Assembly (NCBI GenBank): GCA_020809705.1 | Contig: CP085825.1 | Location: 2,790,001 to 2,854,000, forward strand | Origin: Calonectria ilicicola | Lineage: Eukaryota; Ascomycota; Sordariomycetes; Hypocreales; Nectriaceae | Length of the DNA stretch: 64,000 bases | Direction of reading: 5' to 3' | Program-made: the position numbers and the translations under genes | Notes under the pieces: generated by a model | The model's input: the letters and a program-made list of their open reading frames with translations, nothing else | What the model was told of the DNA's origin: nothing | The model's database searches: none | Part shown: positions 12,933-24,699 of the stretch, in pieces | Layout of the letters: every line of letters starts with the position of its first letter | Position numbering within the stretch: position 1 is the stretch's first letter

Positions 12933-15900
12933 ATGACGGACAAGCGCGTCCCGTCGACCCTTGCGGCGTACGGGAGACGAGATGGCCCAGTCACGCCCGA
13001 GGCCCCGACGAGGTTTAGCTACGACCACGCTTCCAGGCCCGAGCCCGCCACCATCGGCGCTTTGCTTAATCCTCCTTCATCTCCCAACCGACCAGTTGCC
13101 TTTTCCGACGATGAACTCCTACCACGATTGAATCCCAAGTCTCGTGATGCTGTCCAGAACCCTGGACAGATTGCCGGCCGGTCGAAGCGATCAAGACGAA
13201 CACACAAACCTCCGTCCGGCGGTGCCTTTCTCCTACAAGATGCTGTGGTTGGGGATGACGACTACAACTATTCCAGGCGGCTACCTCGAATCTCAGCGCA
13301 TCAAAAGGGGAAAGATGCGGTCGACTCTCTCTCTGGTGGACCGCAAGGCTTCGGACTGGGTATCAGCACTGGGAGCAAGAACCGGCCTCGGGTAGTGTCC
13401 CCTGATACTTCACAGGAGGATTTGTTTGTTAGGAAGAGAGATGGACACCCACGCAAACCAAATCCTGCGCAACAGGGCCCTTCTGCACTGGACGTTGATT
13501 CAACTCAGATTGTGAATATGGCGTTGAATCTGAGCGAGTCTAGGCGAATAGCTTCTCGACGCAACATCACCCGTACAAACCCACCTCGATTGGCCCCGGT
13601 ACAGGACACACCCCAGGCGAGTAACCTCAAAGCGCACCTTCAACAACAACGAAAGACGACACGGAACATTTCACCTAAACCTCCGCAAGCTGCTCTCACA
13701 CCCATAATTCCTGTCGATGCTGGCAACGAGGGCCCGTACCGATACCATTTCTCAACCTCCACCTTGGCAAGAGCACAGAAAGCTCGTGAACACCTCGAGC
13801 TGATGGCTCAATACCGACAACTACTGGAAATCCTTCCTCCCTTGAAAATTGGTCCAAACCGGCCCGCTGGCTCTAGTCCGCCCAGCTCACCTGGCAATGA
13901 TAAGCTGGCCAAAGCTGGATTCACAGACCCTTTCCAAATTGTTGGTCGAGATTACAACCCCTTGCAATACATTCGCAATCGAAAAGTTCGGGCTCGAGAG
14001 AGGATGGCCATTGATGGTGAAACTCAAGGCTTTGGTGATGTAGAGACAGTGAGGAGATGGGTTGAGAAGGCTTCTCACCGAGCATCTACGTTGAGTGCTC
14101 TTTCTGGTGACGGGGAATCTGCTTTGCCCCCCTTCTCTACTGCCGATCTAGCGCAATCCCAAATGTCACCGGATTCAAACCCCAAGACCGCACTTCGGGT
14201 TCGGCGCCCTCGAGTTGATTGGTTCTTCGAGCCATGCGACTTGATAGCTGACGCATATTGGGTGGAACAAGATCACCACAAGCAACTCATAGAAGACCGG
14301 AATTGGTTTAAAATATTCTCTGATAGCGCTGTTCTGAGTCGACCAATGTCACGGCAAACAGACGATCTTGGGCCCGGCGTCAGCCCTTTCACCACGAAAA
14401 CCCTCGAAGATGGCGAAGCAATGCAAGATGGCAAGGACCTCAAACTCATCAGACCGGATACAGAAGTCTCTCAAAGCAGCGCCAAAGAGCGCGCAAAACA
14501 GAAACTGCATAGCATTGGTGGTACTCTACATCGGCATACTGCTTCGACTCATAGCCATCATGCCTCCCATGACTTCTTACGCTCAAGAAGAGATTCCTCC
14601 TCCGATTCTGGTTCCGACGATGACATTAAAAGCGAAGGCAAAACGAGGCGAATGCGACCTAATCGCTCTGGCACCATATCTAGCCATACCAACGATTTGC
14701 TCGAGAAGCAGATGCTGGAAATGATTGCCCAAGAAGCAAAACAGCGGCTCTCCCATGTCCCAGAAGTGGACTCAGATTATACCCAACCAGATAGCTCTGC
14801 AACACCTGAGCAAAGTGTTCTCTCAAAACGGAATAGCAACAGAAAGTGGTCCCTTACAGACCCAAGCGATTCCGATCACCGATCTATCCAAGACAAGCCC
14901 CGTGTAGAACATTCACCTCAGCATCATCTGGCTAAACATGATGCGGCAGTGCCACGACGCATGAGACATGTGTCGGATGACGTTGATTCACCTCAACCAA
15001 TGTCACCAGAATTGAATCCAATCCAGAAAACTCTTTCAAACCCACCAACTGGCTTGGAGCTCTCCGCTCCATCCAGTCGTGCTTCTTCTCCGTCGCGGAA
15101 TCCTTTTACTAAAGTTAAAAGAGCTTTCCGAGATAAAAATCGCGATGAAGGGGCTGAGTCTCAGGCAGAAGAAGCGGATGAATCTGATCATCGACTTTCT
15201 CTCCAGGAAGCTTATGCCCCTGGTGATATAAAATTATTGCCAGAACGAGGTCTGTCCCGCACTCGATCAGCCCATGATCGCCACAAGCATCATCGTACCA
15301 GTAGCCTACGAATGAGAGGCGACGACCAAATTGGCCTCCGTGGAATATTCAAAGGTCCTCGAATTGATACAGTAATTCGTGGCGGGGTTTCACGATTAGG
15401 AGATATGTTATGGAAGAAGGAGAGTGGTTTCGAGACACAGCAGGATGCACTGTCAGATGAATCGGAAAGTGAGCCTACAAAAGGACGGACGCGATTGTCG
15501 CTTAACCTGTCCCGATCAAACTCTCGGCGGAACAATGAGCCTCAAGACCAAACCAAGCATTTTCTGGATGCTATGCCCCAGTTTCAACCGCTAGCAGAAA
15601 CATATGCTAAGCCTGGCGGAATAGAGCAGAAGCAGGTACCAGAAATTCGGCCACAGAGCCCACATTCCCGCGTCCCCTCTAAGCAGCTGAGATTGGATGT
15701 ACCGAATCCAAACATCTCTGGTGTTCCTAGCCCAGTGGAGGAAGTCATCACTGCAGTTGAGCCACTGGATGCAGAGTCTTGTCCAGAAAGTGCGATAGAC
15801 GATGCTCGAGGTCTCGACAAGAATGGCAAGTCTGGAGGCCTAATAGTTAGGTTTGATGAACCAGACAGCTTCAGGACCCGAAAGTGGTCGATTGCGGATC

Positions 15901-16586
15901 AGGCCCCGCCACGCGAGTGTCACTTTTCGAAGCGAGAGATTGCTCGGCTGCGAACCCTGCTCTTGACATCTGGAATTAAGGCTATGGAAATATCCCGGCG
16001 AGCGCAAGAGGCCAAGAAGCCTCTTGCCAATGGCAGCCTGCTAAGCCCGGGCAAATCTCCCAGATCCAATGTTGCAGGGGTTCCGTGGGCAGACATTGCC
16101 GGGCTCACCCCTAAAGCTTCCTTGCCTGCCGACCAGGAAATACCGTTTTGTGACCACTATCCTCTCGCCAGTCAAACACTGAGCATTGCGATTGAAACAG
16201 AAATCGAGAGGTGGCAGGTATCGGCAGATCGGTTTACCGCCGAAACACGCCCGAAACTGGAGGAGCGGATATGGTGTCTTCGCTCGCGCATTGCAGATGA
16301 CCTCTCAGGCATGACTGGCGAGGGAGCAGATCTCGCTGATGAGACCGGCAAGGACCTGGCATTGGGACAATTGCTCAAGGTTAAACGCGTTGTCGACTTG
16401 ATTGAGGAGTTGGGACGAAACAGACGCAGACGATTCAGATGGGTACGCCGCGGCATGTGGTCAGCTGTCGAATGGGTGCTTGTCGGTTTCATGTGGTATG
16501 TCTGGTTTGTTGTGACCATCCTTCGCATTTTCTTGGGTTTGGGACATGCCGCTTGGGGCGGCGTGCGGTGGCTGCTATGGCTATAA
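12933..16586 (+). CDS. Large fungal protein with C-terminal membrane segments (1,217 aa)
   Basis: A single uninterrupted frame with ATG in the context GCGCGATGACG. Most of the protein is Ser/Pro/Arg-rich and looks disordered. Two stretches look ordered: residues about 265-310, containing FSTSTLARAQKAREHLELMA, and about 330-375, containing DYNPLQYIRNRKVRARER followed by a Gly/Phe segment and RRWVEKASHRA. A third ordered part runs from about residue 980 to the end (helical, EREIARLRTLLLTSGIKAME-like). The last 40 residues are aromatic and hydrophobic (WVLVGFMWYVWFVVTILRIF) after an Arg-rich run (RNRRRRFRWVRR), consistent with one hairpin or two membrane passes. I recognise it as a conserved fungal type but cannot assign a function. 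It converges on sac1. Confidence 0.8.
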   Translation: MTDKRVPSTLAAYGRRDGPVTPEAPTRFSYDHASRPEPATIGALLNPPSSPNRPVAFSDDELLPRLNPKSRDAVQNPGQIAGRSKRSRRTHKPPSGGAFLLQDAVVGDDDYNYSRRLPRISAHQKGKDAVDSLSGGPQGFGLGISTGSKNRPRVVSPDTSQEDLFVRKRDGHPRKPNPAQQGPSALDVDSTQIVNMALNLSESRRIASRRNITRTNPPRLAPVQDTPQASNLKAHLQQQRKTTRNISPKPPQAALTPIIPVDAGNEGPYRYHFSTSTLARAQKAREHLELMAQYRQLLEILPPLKIGPNRPAGSSPPSSPGNDKLAKAGFTDPFQIVGRDYNPLQYIRNRKVRARERMAIDGETQGFGDVETVRRWVEKASHRASTLSALSGDGESALPPFSTADLAQSQMSPDSNPKTALRVRRPRVDWFFEPCDLIADAYWVEQDHHKQLIEDRNWFKIFSDSAVLSRPMSRQTDDLGPGVSPFTTKTLEDGEAMQDGKDLKLIRPDTEVSQSSAKERAKQKLHSIGGTLHRHTASTHSHHASHDFLRSRRDSSSDSGSDDDIKSEGKTRRMRPNRSGTISSHTNDLLEKQMLEMIAQEAKQRLSHVPEVDSDYTQPDSSATPEQSVLSKRNSNRKWSLTDPSDSDHRSIQDKPRVEHSPQHHLAKHDAAVPRRMRHVSDDVDSPQPMSPELNPIQKTLSNPPTGLELSAPSSRASSPSRNPFTKVKRAFRDKNRDEGAESQAEEADESDHRLSLQEAYAPGDIKLLPERGLSRTRSAHDRHKHHRTSSLRMRGDDQIGLRGIFKGPRIDTVIRGGVSRLGDMLWKKESGFETQQDALSDESESEPTKGRTRLSLNLSRSNSRRNNEPQDQTKHFLDAMPQFQPLAETYAKPGGIEQKQVPEIRPQSPHSRVPSKQLRLDVPNPNISGVPSPVEEVITAVEPLDAESCPESAIDDARGLDKNGKSGGLIVRFDEPDSFRTRKWSIADQAPPRECHFSKREIARLRTLLLTSGIKAMEISRRAQEAKKPLANGSLLSPGKSPRSNVAGVPWADIAGLTPKASLPADQEIPFCDHYPLASQTLSIAIETEIERWQVSADRFTAETRPKLEERIWCLRSRIADDLSGMTGEGADLADETGKDLALGQLLKVKRVVDLIEELGRNRRRRFRWVRRGMWSAVEWVLVGFMWYVWFVVTILRIFLGLGHAAWGGVRWLLWL

Positions 16587-17253
16587 AATACAAAAACTAT
16601 GCTCAACCAGTTGACGAGCATGCGATTCAACAAAACGCATTGCTGAGAACATCACACATTTCTTTTCTTACGTTCGGGCAAAAAGCATGCGCAAGCGCAA
16701 GCAACAGTTCCGCCAGCCTTTCCTATCACTACTATTATTTTCATCATTTCATTGTTGGATACCTAACTGAATTGGGACTCGTGTTTTGATACCCCTATTT
16801 TAGGAGCGGAAAAGAGCAAAATCTGAGGAGGCGCGTGGCATTATTAAACCAACTATCACATTACCATTTTGCATGGCAAGGCGTATTGCGGCGATTGCAT
16901 AGCGTATAATATCACAAACCGGGTCGGGTTGTTTCCCCCGTGGTTATTATTTGTAATTTAGGCATTGATATTCTGACAATGTTACCATCTCATTTATTCT
17001 CACACCCACTTCTACATATCATATTACAAAATGTATGCATCTCTAGCTAGGATGTAGCCATTCTAGCAAGCAGCCACTAGTTATTACAAGTCGACAACTG
17101 GTTCTGAACCGTTCCACGCTCTGTATCGAGCAAGCACCCAGTTCTAACCAAATACAAAGGAACCTGACAATTCAACAAAAAAAGAACATAAAAAAAGAAG
17201 AGCGAAGTAACCAAAAAAAAAAAAAAAAAGAGAAAAACTTGGTCGTAGCCCGT
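16587..17253. other. Intergenic region between convergent genes
   Basis: This stretch separates the 3' end of the membrane-tailed protein (plus) from the 3' end of sac1 (minus). It is AT-rich and contains an A17 run on the plus strand at about 17213-17229, which would be a U tract in a minus-strand transcript. It probably holds both 3' untranslated regions. No gene is seen. Confidence 0.6.
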
Positions 17254-19502
17254 CTATTCGATCCTCTTCTTGCCCTCTTCAGCGTTCAAGTAGCGTGCCG
17301 TGCTGAGTCCTCGCTCGTGCTTGGCTACAAAAGATCCTAGCACGGCGTCCTTGCGTGCCTTGGAGTAATGCTCGTTGTAACCTTCAACAGCATACGGACG
17401 AGGGTTTAGGCGTGGCCAGTTGACCTATAATGGCTGTGTTAGATTTCGCTCATATCCGTTTGGTTTCAGGAATAACTCACGTATAGCATGCCGTGGCCCC
17501 AGACAAAGGTAAAAGACCAAGCAGCAACGGCAAACCAGAAGAGCATAAACAGACGCAAAGGCAGAACGCTGGCGTCCGGAGCACGACGGGTGAAGAGGCT
17601 CACCAACAGGACAAAGACGCTAAAAGCAAGAATGTAGGGGATGGCCTGAATAAGAACTGGCCGTCGGTCAGTAAATACCAAGGTGGTACCAATATTGGTG
17701 GTGCCTGGCTGGTAGGCACCCAAGAATAGATCAAATGAATCCTGGCGAGGACCATCAAAGAAGTTATTTTTGAAGTATCGTGTGACACCGATGCGGCCGT
17801 CTTGAAGAGCGCCAACCTTTGTGCGCTTTCCCGTGCGGGTGACATCTGTCTTCATGGCACCAGTGCCTGAGTAGGCAGTGGAGATGACATCCGCATTATC
17901 AGCCCACAGATTGCGGAAGAGGAGCTCAAAGGCCTCGTCTTCATCACGGAACGACGAGCCGCGGGAGAGGAACCCAACATCCTCGAATATGCGGTTAAGA
18001 ATGTGACGTGCAAACATGCTCTGCACAACGTTGGTGCGGTCAAGACAGTCCATGCAATTGGTTCGCATAACACTTGTCTGGTAATTACGAGCATCAATAT
18101 TGCCGTCAATGCTGGAAGGCGTATCAACGGCACGGAAGTAACCCTGCTTCTCAATAGCATCCGCTAGCCTATCGATCAGGGCCCAGGCCTTATCCATCCT
18201 CATGCCCTTGGTCTCGCTGTGATAGTCAAAGTAGATGTAGTGCAAGCGGTCGAACTCTTGACGTCCCGTCTGAGGCTGGATCGTGGTGAATTTCTCCTCC
18301 GTGAGGAGATCGGCCTCTCGAGCCTCCTTGGGTGAAGCCACGAGCTTCTCAACCATGTGCTCATAAGCTTCCTTGACTTGGCGCTCACGACCCTTTTGGT
18401 TCACTAGGTTAATAAGGTAATTGTCACCATAAAGGCGAATTTGCTCATCAAAGTGCTTCTGGGCCGCCGACAAGCCGTTCTCGATGGCTCGAACCTGGAT
18501 TTTCGGAGTATATCGTAGGCTATTTATCTCGGCCCAATAGGCGGGAACACTGCCACGGGTCTGAACGTACGAGAAGATTTGCATCTCCTGCCCAGCACCT
18601 GAGCCGAATTTACCACTCTGCATATCAGAGCTTCCCACATAACCTCCCAACCCACTATTGCTATCATTCAGAATGATAACTTGCTCGGTTTCATTGTAGT
18701 TGGCGGCATGGCCCTCCTCGTCCAGACCGCGTGTGAAGTATCTTGTTCCGCCTCGGTGGCGCGATCGACGAGAGATGAGCGCTAGCGTCAGGGGGTTGCT
18801 CTTGAAGGTGGTGGGCTTGATCTCGAGCATGCCAAATATGCAAGGCAAGATATAGGGGTCGATTCCGGATTGGGAGCCAGGCTGCGAACGAGATCCTCTG
18901 TCGCGAAAGTTGATTAGGTCTGTTTGGAGGTATTTGTTAAAAAAGAAGCGATCGTCGGCCCTTATCCAAAGAGGCCGAGAGAGGTCGGCTTGAGCCTGGC
19001 GCTGGAACGAGTTTGTAAGATCGATCGAATAAGAAAAATACATAGGACCATTCGCCAGGAAGGTTTTGAGAAGCTCAATAAAAACATCCTCATCGGGGTC
19101 GTGGATCTGGCGCTCGCGCATAGGCATGATCTCGGTCGATACCACTTTGTACACCATGTGGCCTTTGAGGCGGCCGACAGGCTGGGCCTTTGTGATGAAG
19201 ATGACATATTTGTCTAGAAGATGTCAGTAACCATGAGTCGAGAAAAAGCGGCACACGCTGTGAGGTAGGGACACACCAAGTCGAAGTTGGATTATTCCCA
19301 GAATACCGGCGATGCTGGAGACGCGCGATGCCCTCTTGGAGGCTGCGGCGGCGCCATCGCCAAGGCGCACATCACCAGTAGGGCGATCAATTATTAATGC
19401 GGGCGCATTGGGAGAAGAAGGGGACGTGAAGGTATAAGAATCGCTGGCGACCTTGACATTAATGTCGCGGTACGGCAGCTTTGAGGTTTGAAGGTGGGCC
19501 AT
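17254..19502 (-). CDS. sac1: Phosphoinositide phosphatase Sac1
   Basis: Sac1 removes phosphate from PI4P (and PI3P) at the ER/Golgi. Three minus-strand exons, 19502-19277, 19213-17481 and 17424-17254, give 709 residues. Introns are 19276-19214 (donor GTGTGT) and 17480-17425 (donor GTGAGT). The catalytic CX5R(T) motif is RTNCMDCLDRTN at about residues 459-470, with Cys462 and Arg468. The substrate-domain phrase MYFSYSIDLT lies at about 133-142. Two hydrophobic segments near the C-terminus (ILAFSVFVLLVSLF and LFMLFWFAVAAWSFTFVWG) match the two-pass ER anchor of the family. The last exon encodes the short cytosolic tail beginning VNWPRLNPRPYAVEGYNE. Exon 1 carries the N-terminal region with a D/G-rich loop. 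Confidence 0.95.
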
Positions 19503-20633
19503 TGAGGCAGCTGAATGCTGGATTCCGGAATCCAGGAACGACTCAAGAGAAGGACAAAACTGGCTAGAACGCCTTATCGACTGGCGGCCCTGAGGCTGCT
19601 TGTGACTAGCTCAGCAAATTGGGAATGGACAAGTAAAAGGAGCGTATGTTGGTGGAAGAATGTTGAAGCTTGAGAAGGGCATGAGGCTTGATTGACGGTG
19701 TGTGTGGTGCGTGCTGAGGCCAGCGAAGCTTACATTGGCACCGCCACGTTTACTGCACGTCACAAGCAGGAAAGCGCTGCGGAGAGTGGATAGCTCCCGC
19801 GCGGTTACAGTGGGAGCCACAGCACGAGCCACTACACGAGCCACATAAGAGCCACGGCATCGGATCTACCTCTGCGGGAACTAGCCACATCCATGACGAG
19901 TTTCAGATTAGATAAGCATGGGTGGCTCATTCCGCCCGTGGTGGCTGAAGGGACCAACCGACTCGTATGCACATTGACACAGTATGTACCACCCCTGTCA
20001 CGAAAGGTACCTCGTGCCCCTCCCGAGATTGCGCCTGCGTCAGTCTGTCTGGCCCCAGCCTTGCTCCCCCCCTTCGTAAACTCGTGGTACAGATGAACCG
20101 GGCATGGGACCGAGGGGCCAGGGCAGGTACGTACCTAGCCAGCGGCCCTGGAAGCTGGCGGGCGCCCGTAGGTACCTATCTCCCGAACTGTTCCTGCCTC
20201 GACCTCACTAAACAGCAGCCTGACCAACCCTGACGTGTGCCGTGGAGTCCAGCCAGTCAGTGCCCACCGTGCACCGTCCGCCATTCGTCCTGGCCACCCA
20301 AAGGTCAAGTCCCCAAGGCAGTCACTTTAGTCTCTTCAACGACGTCGCCATCCGAGATCCCTTGACTCGCCATCTTCCGCAACTAACCTTTATCCTCACT
20401 CTCGCCTCTCCCGCCTTCCGATTTCGCTTCCTTTGTCGCCATCACCAGCAGCCCGCTGCTCTGCCTACCCTACGATCGACCTCGACGACAACCCCCCGCT
20501 GCCGATTCTAGCGCTGCACGCCCGTTGTCCAGGCCACGTCCGACTCCCCCAACATCACCCACCACCATACCGCCTCCGCTGCCGCCATAGCAGCTCCAGA
20601 CTACACCTTCACATAACACTCTTCCAAAACACC
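19503..20633. promoter_or_regulatory. Divergent intergenic region, sac1 / Rab5
   Basis: About 1.1 kb lies between the two start codons. From about 20250 to 20630 the plus strand is strongly pyrimidine-rich (CCTCTCCC-type stretches), typical of the promoter and leader of a well-expressed fungal gene, here the Rab5 gene. Short frames in this part look like noise. No defined operator is identifiable. Confidence 0.5.
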
Positions 20634-21540
20634 ATGGCCTCTCGAGCACCCCCCGCCGGCGCCCGCGGCATCAACACCCGCTTCGCGCAATTTAAGCTGG
20701 TTCTTCTTGGTTCGTTCTCTCCAGGCTGCCTTGTCGGCCTCTTCACTGGTTTCAATGCTAACCTACAATTATAGGCGAGTCTGCCGTCGGAAAGGTAAAA
20801 GGTCACCAATGTTCGCAAGCTACCGCAACAAACTAACCCGGCTTTTTTTTTTCTTATAGAGCTCAATAGTCCTACGATTTGTCAAGGTAGCCATCATCAT
20901 AACTTCGCCATCGTTACATCGTCGCTGACCATTATTTTCAGGACCAATTTGATTCTTATCGCGAGTCGACTATTGGCGCCGCCTTCCTCACTCAGACCAT
21001 CTCCCTCGATGAAAACACCACAGTCAAGTTTGAAATTTGGGATACCGCTGGCCAGGAGCGTTACAAATCGCTTGCGCCCATGTACTACCGTAACGCCAAC
21101 TGCGCCGTTGTTGTATACGACATCACTCAATCTGTATGCTTGTCGGATTTTGCATTATTACATTTACTCATTCATGCTAACCAAATGTGAAGGCATCACT
21201 AGACAAGGCCAAGGCGTGGGTCAAGGAGCTCCAGCGCCAGGCCAACGAGAACATCATCATCGCACTTGCTGGCAACAAGCTGGATTTGGTTACCGAGCAG
21301 CCCGACAAGCGCGCCATCCCTACCGCCGATGCCGAGGCGTATGCCAACGAGGCTGGTCTCCTCTTCTTTGAGACATCCGCCAAGACGGCTGAAAATGTTC
21401 AGAATCTCTTCACAGCCATCGCCAAGAAACTGCCCTTGGATCAGGCCGGTCCCAGGCACGCTCGCCCAGGCCAACGACCAGGCGTCAGTTTGGCCCCAGA
21501 GAATAACAACACCAACATCAGCGGCCCTTGCAGCTGCTAA
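20634..21540 (+). CDS. vps21: Rab5-family small GTPase (Vps21/Ypt5 type)
   Basis: GTP switch for early-endosome fusion and vacuolar sorting. Five exons: 20634-20709, 20775-20794, 20860-20886, 20942-21133 and 21193-21540, giving 220 residues. Exons 2 and 3 are tiny (20 and 27 nt) and together encode most of the P-loop region. The spliced product shows the P-loop GESAVGKSS, switch I with [11 protein letters not shown], switch [26 protein letters not shown] and ETSAKT base-binding motifs, and a C-terminal CSC for double geranylgeranylation. The [10 protein letters not shown] and LAPMYYR patterns are typical of Rab5. The four introns (55-65 bp) fall in the N-terminal half of the gene. Other Rab5 paralogues may exist elsewhere in the genome, so the symbol is a family-level choice. 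Confidence 0.95.
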
Positions 21541-22339
21541 ATTTGCCATGACGTCGAGAGGACCAGGTCAGGGATTGTTTTGCTGAGCTCTTCCGGCAAT
21601 CCATATGAGAGAATGTTCAGCATGAAGCTAGGCGTAGACAACCGTCATTCAGATTCCAGCTCGCCTTACCGAGTTGGGGTACGTCACATATTCCTTGGAG
21701 TCTTTTGGTTTGGAGGGGGACCAGTCCATACTTTTTAATACCGAACTTGAGTTTGTTGCGGATGTCTGAGCGGTTCTTCGGATGCCGGCTGCTTGTTCGG
21801 AGTCGACATTTTAGGACACATCAGGCGATAGAAGGGTTTTTGAGACGGGATAGCAGGTCGATTTTGTACGAGGCGCTCTGTAGCATTTTTTTCATGGATT
21901 TCAGCGTCTAAATAGATGGCTGTGTGCTAGAGTGTCCCGTTCTGTGTGCACGGCGACAGCTGTCTCATGAGCTTTGGAGTCGATGACGTGCTGCGACATA
22001 GCCATATCACCCAAACACGATATTTTACAGTCGGTGCAGTTCATATCAACCTCAATGTTAGAAAATAATTATATTCGCATTTCAATGCTAAAACATAGTC
22101 TTCACACTAGCCGCATTTTCTCTTCTTGTGGTCTTTTTCATTGTGTTGCTCGATTCCACCCGGTTCCTACCGTTCACTGCAGTATCGCACCACTAACATT
22201 GGGCGCTTTAGCACACTGGCGGTCCCGAAGCTGGCCATTAGCCGAACTTTTACCCTGAGCGTTTTTGAGAGCTTCCAACTCCATCTAACCGAATTCAACC
22301 ACATCACACCCAGCGACTTGTTCGCCATTGCACTCCCTC
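21541..22339. other. Intergenic region, Rab5 3' side / MIC60 5' side
   Basis: About 800 bp hold the 3' untranslated part of the Rab5 gene and the promoter of mic60. The middle (about 21980-22130) is AT-rich. No further gene is recognisable. Confidence 0.55.
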
Positions 22340-24284
22340 ATGTTGCGAACATCGCTTCGGTCTGCGAGGGTACTCAGCAGCCGGCCTGTTTTGGCCTCTG
22401 CCACCCGCCAATGGCCAATTGCGGCTTCGCATCGGGCTGGCTCTCTGGGCCAAGTATGTCGCGATTCCTGATATCTGCCGATCGAGTGACATGCTAATTC
22501 TTCTTTCAGCGCCATTACGCCGTTGAGAATAAACCTGTATCCGATTCCGCCCGAGCACCCCAGACTACCATCGACGATGTTGGCGAGACCAAGGCCGCAA
22601 CACAAGCCCCCCCTCCGCCACCCAAGAAGAAGGGCTTCTTCCGCAGACTCAAGAACTTGCTATACACCCTAGTCCTCCTCGGAGTTGTTGGTTTTGCTGG
22701 AGGAGTTTGGTACTCTCGCATTAGTGACGGCTTCCATGATCTTTTCACCCGCTATGTCCCCTTTGGAGAGCAGGCCGTTCTCTATCTTGAGGAAAAGGAA
22801 TTCAAGAAGAAGTTCCCCCAATCTTCCACCAGCGCTTCCAAGGCTCGAGATTCAGATGCCCCTGTGAAAATCCCAGCTCAGAGCGGTGCTTCTTGGAGGG
22901 TTGCTGATGCTGGCGAGACTGGCCGACGTTCTAGCGCTGGCCCTGTGGCCAAGAAGGAGCCCAAGCCTGAGCCACCGGCGAAGGTTGCGCCAAAGCCAGC
23001 TCCTGTCGAGCCCAAGCCTGTTGTCGAGAAGGCTCCCGCTCCTCAGGCTGAGCCTGCTTTCAAAGCCCCCGAAGTCAATGAGCCTTCCAGATTCCCTCCT
23101 CTGAAACCCATCGATCTTTTCTCTCTGGAAGATGCCAAAGAGCCCGTTATCCAAGATCTCGTTCACATGCTGAACGATCTTATTCTTGTCATCAACTCTG
23201 ACGGCGCCCATGGCCGCTACTCGTCTTCCGTGAACAAGGCCAAGGGTGAGGTCTCCAAGGTTGGAGGTAAGCTCAAGGCTCTCAAAACCGAGATAGAAAA
23301 GAAGGCTGCTAGCGAAGTCCGTGAGAAAATTGGTGAATTTGACAAGGCAGCCAATGACCTGATCGAGCGGGTTGAGGGTACCATGATCACACAGGAGATG
23401 CAGTGGCGCAAGGAGTTCGAGGAAGAGATGAAGAAGGTTCGCGAAAACTACGAGGACCGTGTCAAGACCCTCCTCGAGCGTGAGCACCAACTGAACGAGC
23501 AAAAGCTTCAGAACCAACTACTCGAACAGGCCATCGTCCTCAGGAAGGAGTTCGTCCACGATGTTCAAAAACAGGTTGAAAGTGAGCGTGAGAGCCGCCT
23601 TGGCAAGTTGAATGAGTTGTCAGCAGCTGTTGCCGATCTGGAGAAGCTCACGACCGGATGGAACGAAGTTGTCGACTCCAACCTTAAGACCCAGCAGCTG
23701 CATGTTGCCGTCGAGGCTGTGCGTGCCAGTCTGGAGGACAGCACACACCCCCGTCCCTTCATCCGAGAGCTTGTTGCTCTTCGGGAGATTGCTTCTGATG
23801 ACCCTGTTGTCGACGCTGCTATCGCCTCGGTGAACCCCAGTGCCTATCAACGTGGTATCCCCACCTCTGCTCAGCTTATTGACCGATTCCGCCGTGTCGC
23901 TAGCGAAGTCCGAAAGGCTTCTCTGCTTCCTGACGAGGCGGGTGTGGCTAGCCATGCCTCCAGCTGGGTCCTCAGCCATGTCATGTTCAAGAAGCAAGGT
24001 CTTGCAGAGGGTGACGATGTGGAGAGCATCCTCACCCGTGCTCAAACCTACCTAGAGGAGGGTGACCTGGATTCTGCGGCTCGAGAGGTAACCGGTCTAG
24101 ATGGTTGGGCTAAGACCCTGAGCAAGGACTGGCTCGGTGAAGTTCGCAAGGTGTTGGAAGTTCAGCAGGCTCTTGACGTAAGTTAACTTGCATGGGTGTC
24201 TTTTTTTCGGTTATTCTAAGTTACTAACACTATGAACAGGTTATCGCCACAGAGGCACGACTGCAGAGTCTGCGTGTTGATTAG
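22340..24284 (+). CDS. mic60: MICOS complex subunit MIC60 (mitofilin)
   Basis: Inner-membrane scaffold that forms crista junctions. Exons 22340-22453, 22510-24177 and 24240-24284 give 608 residues. Introns have donors GTATGT and GTAAGT, and the first has a TGCTAATTC branch point. The N-terminus (MLRTSLRSARVLSSRPVLAS) is a clear Arg/Ser-rich mitochondrial presequence. A single membrane segment at about residues 88-107 (LYTLVLLGVVGFAGGVWYS) follows a Pro/Lys stretch. Next come a Pro/Ala/Lys-rich linker, a long coiled coil (about 280-400, e.g. EDRVKTLLEREHQLNEQ) and the C-terminal mitofilin domain ending in VIATEARLQSLRVD, encoded partly by the 45-nt last exon. Length and order fit fungal MIC60. 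Confidence 0.95.
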
Positions 24285-24699
24285 GGGACCCTTTCATTTG
24301 TCGTGTATACTGGTCCTGGGAGGTGTCATGTCTAGAGAGGGCGATTCGCCTGTGTATTAGATAGGAATAGACAATGAAGGCATGGCAGTCAGTTCGAAAA
24401 GCATTCCTTATCAAGGGTCGCACTTTTTTATTTTTTTTTTCCCTCTTCATTTTAATAGCAAAGCCAAAATATGTGTACCATGCTGCCATGTGTTAATGCC
24501 ATCGTAGTCACATTTGATCACTCATTGCTATTCTTCAACCCCACTACTTGAGGTCACGGTCACAAAGCAAGCCCAAACTCTGCCATTCATCGCACCTCGA
24601 GCAAATATCTGTCTCAATTCCACCGAATCATTTGCCATCTTTTATTTGCCGTGTCTCGCTTGAGAACAAGGTCAAGCACGGCATCGGACCGCGCGTTAG
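24285..24699. other. Intergenic region, mic60 / folate gene
   Basis: About 415 bp contain the mic60 3' end and the promoter of the intronless folate gene. A T-rich tract lies at about 24424-24440. Nothing else is recognised. Confidence 0.55.
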
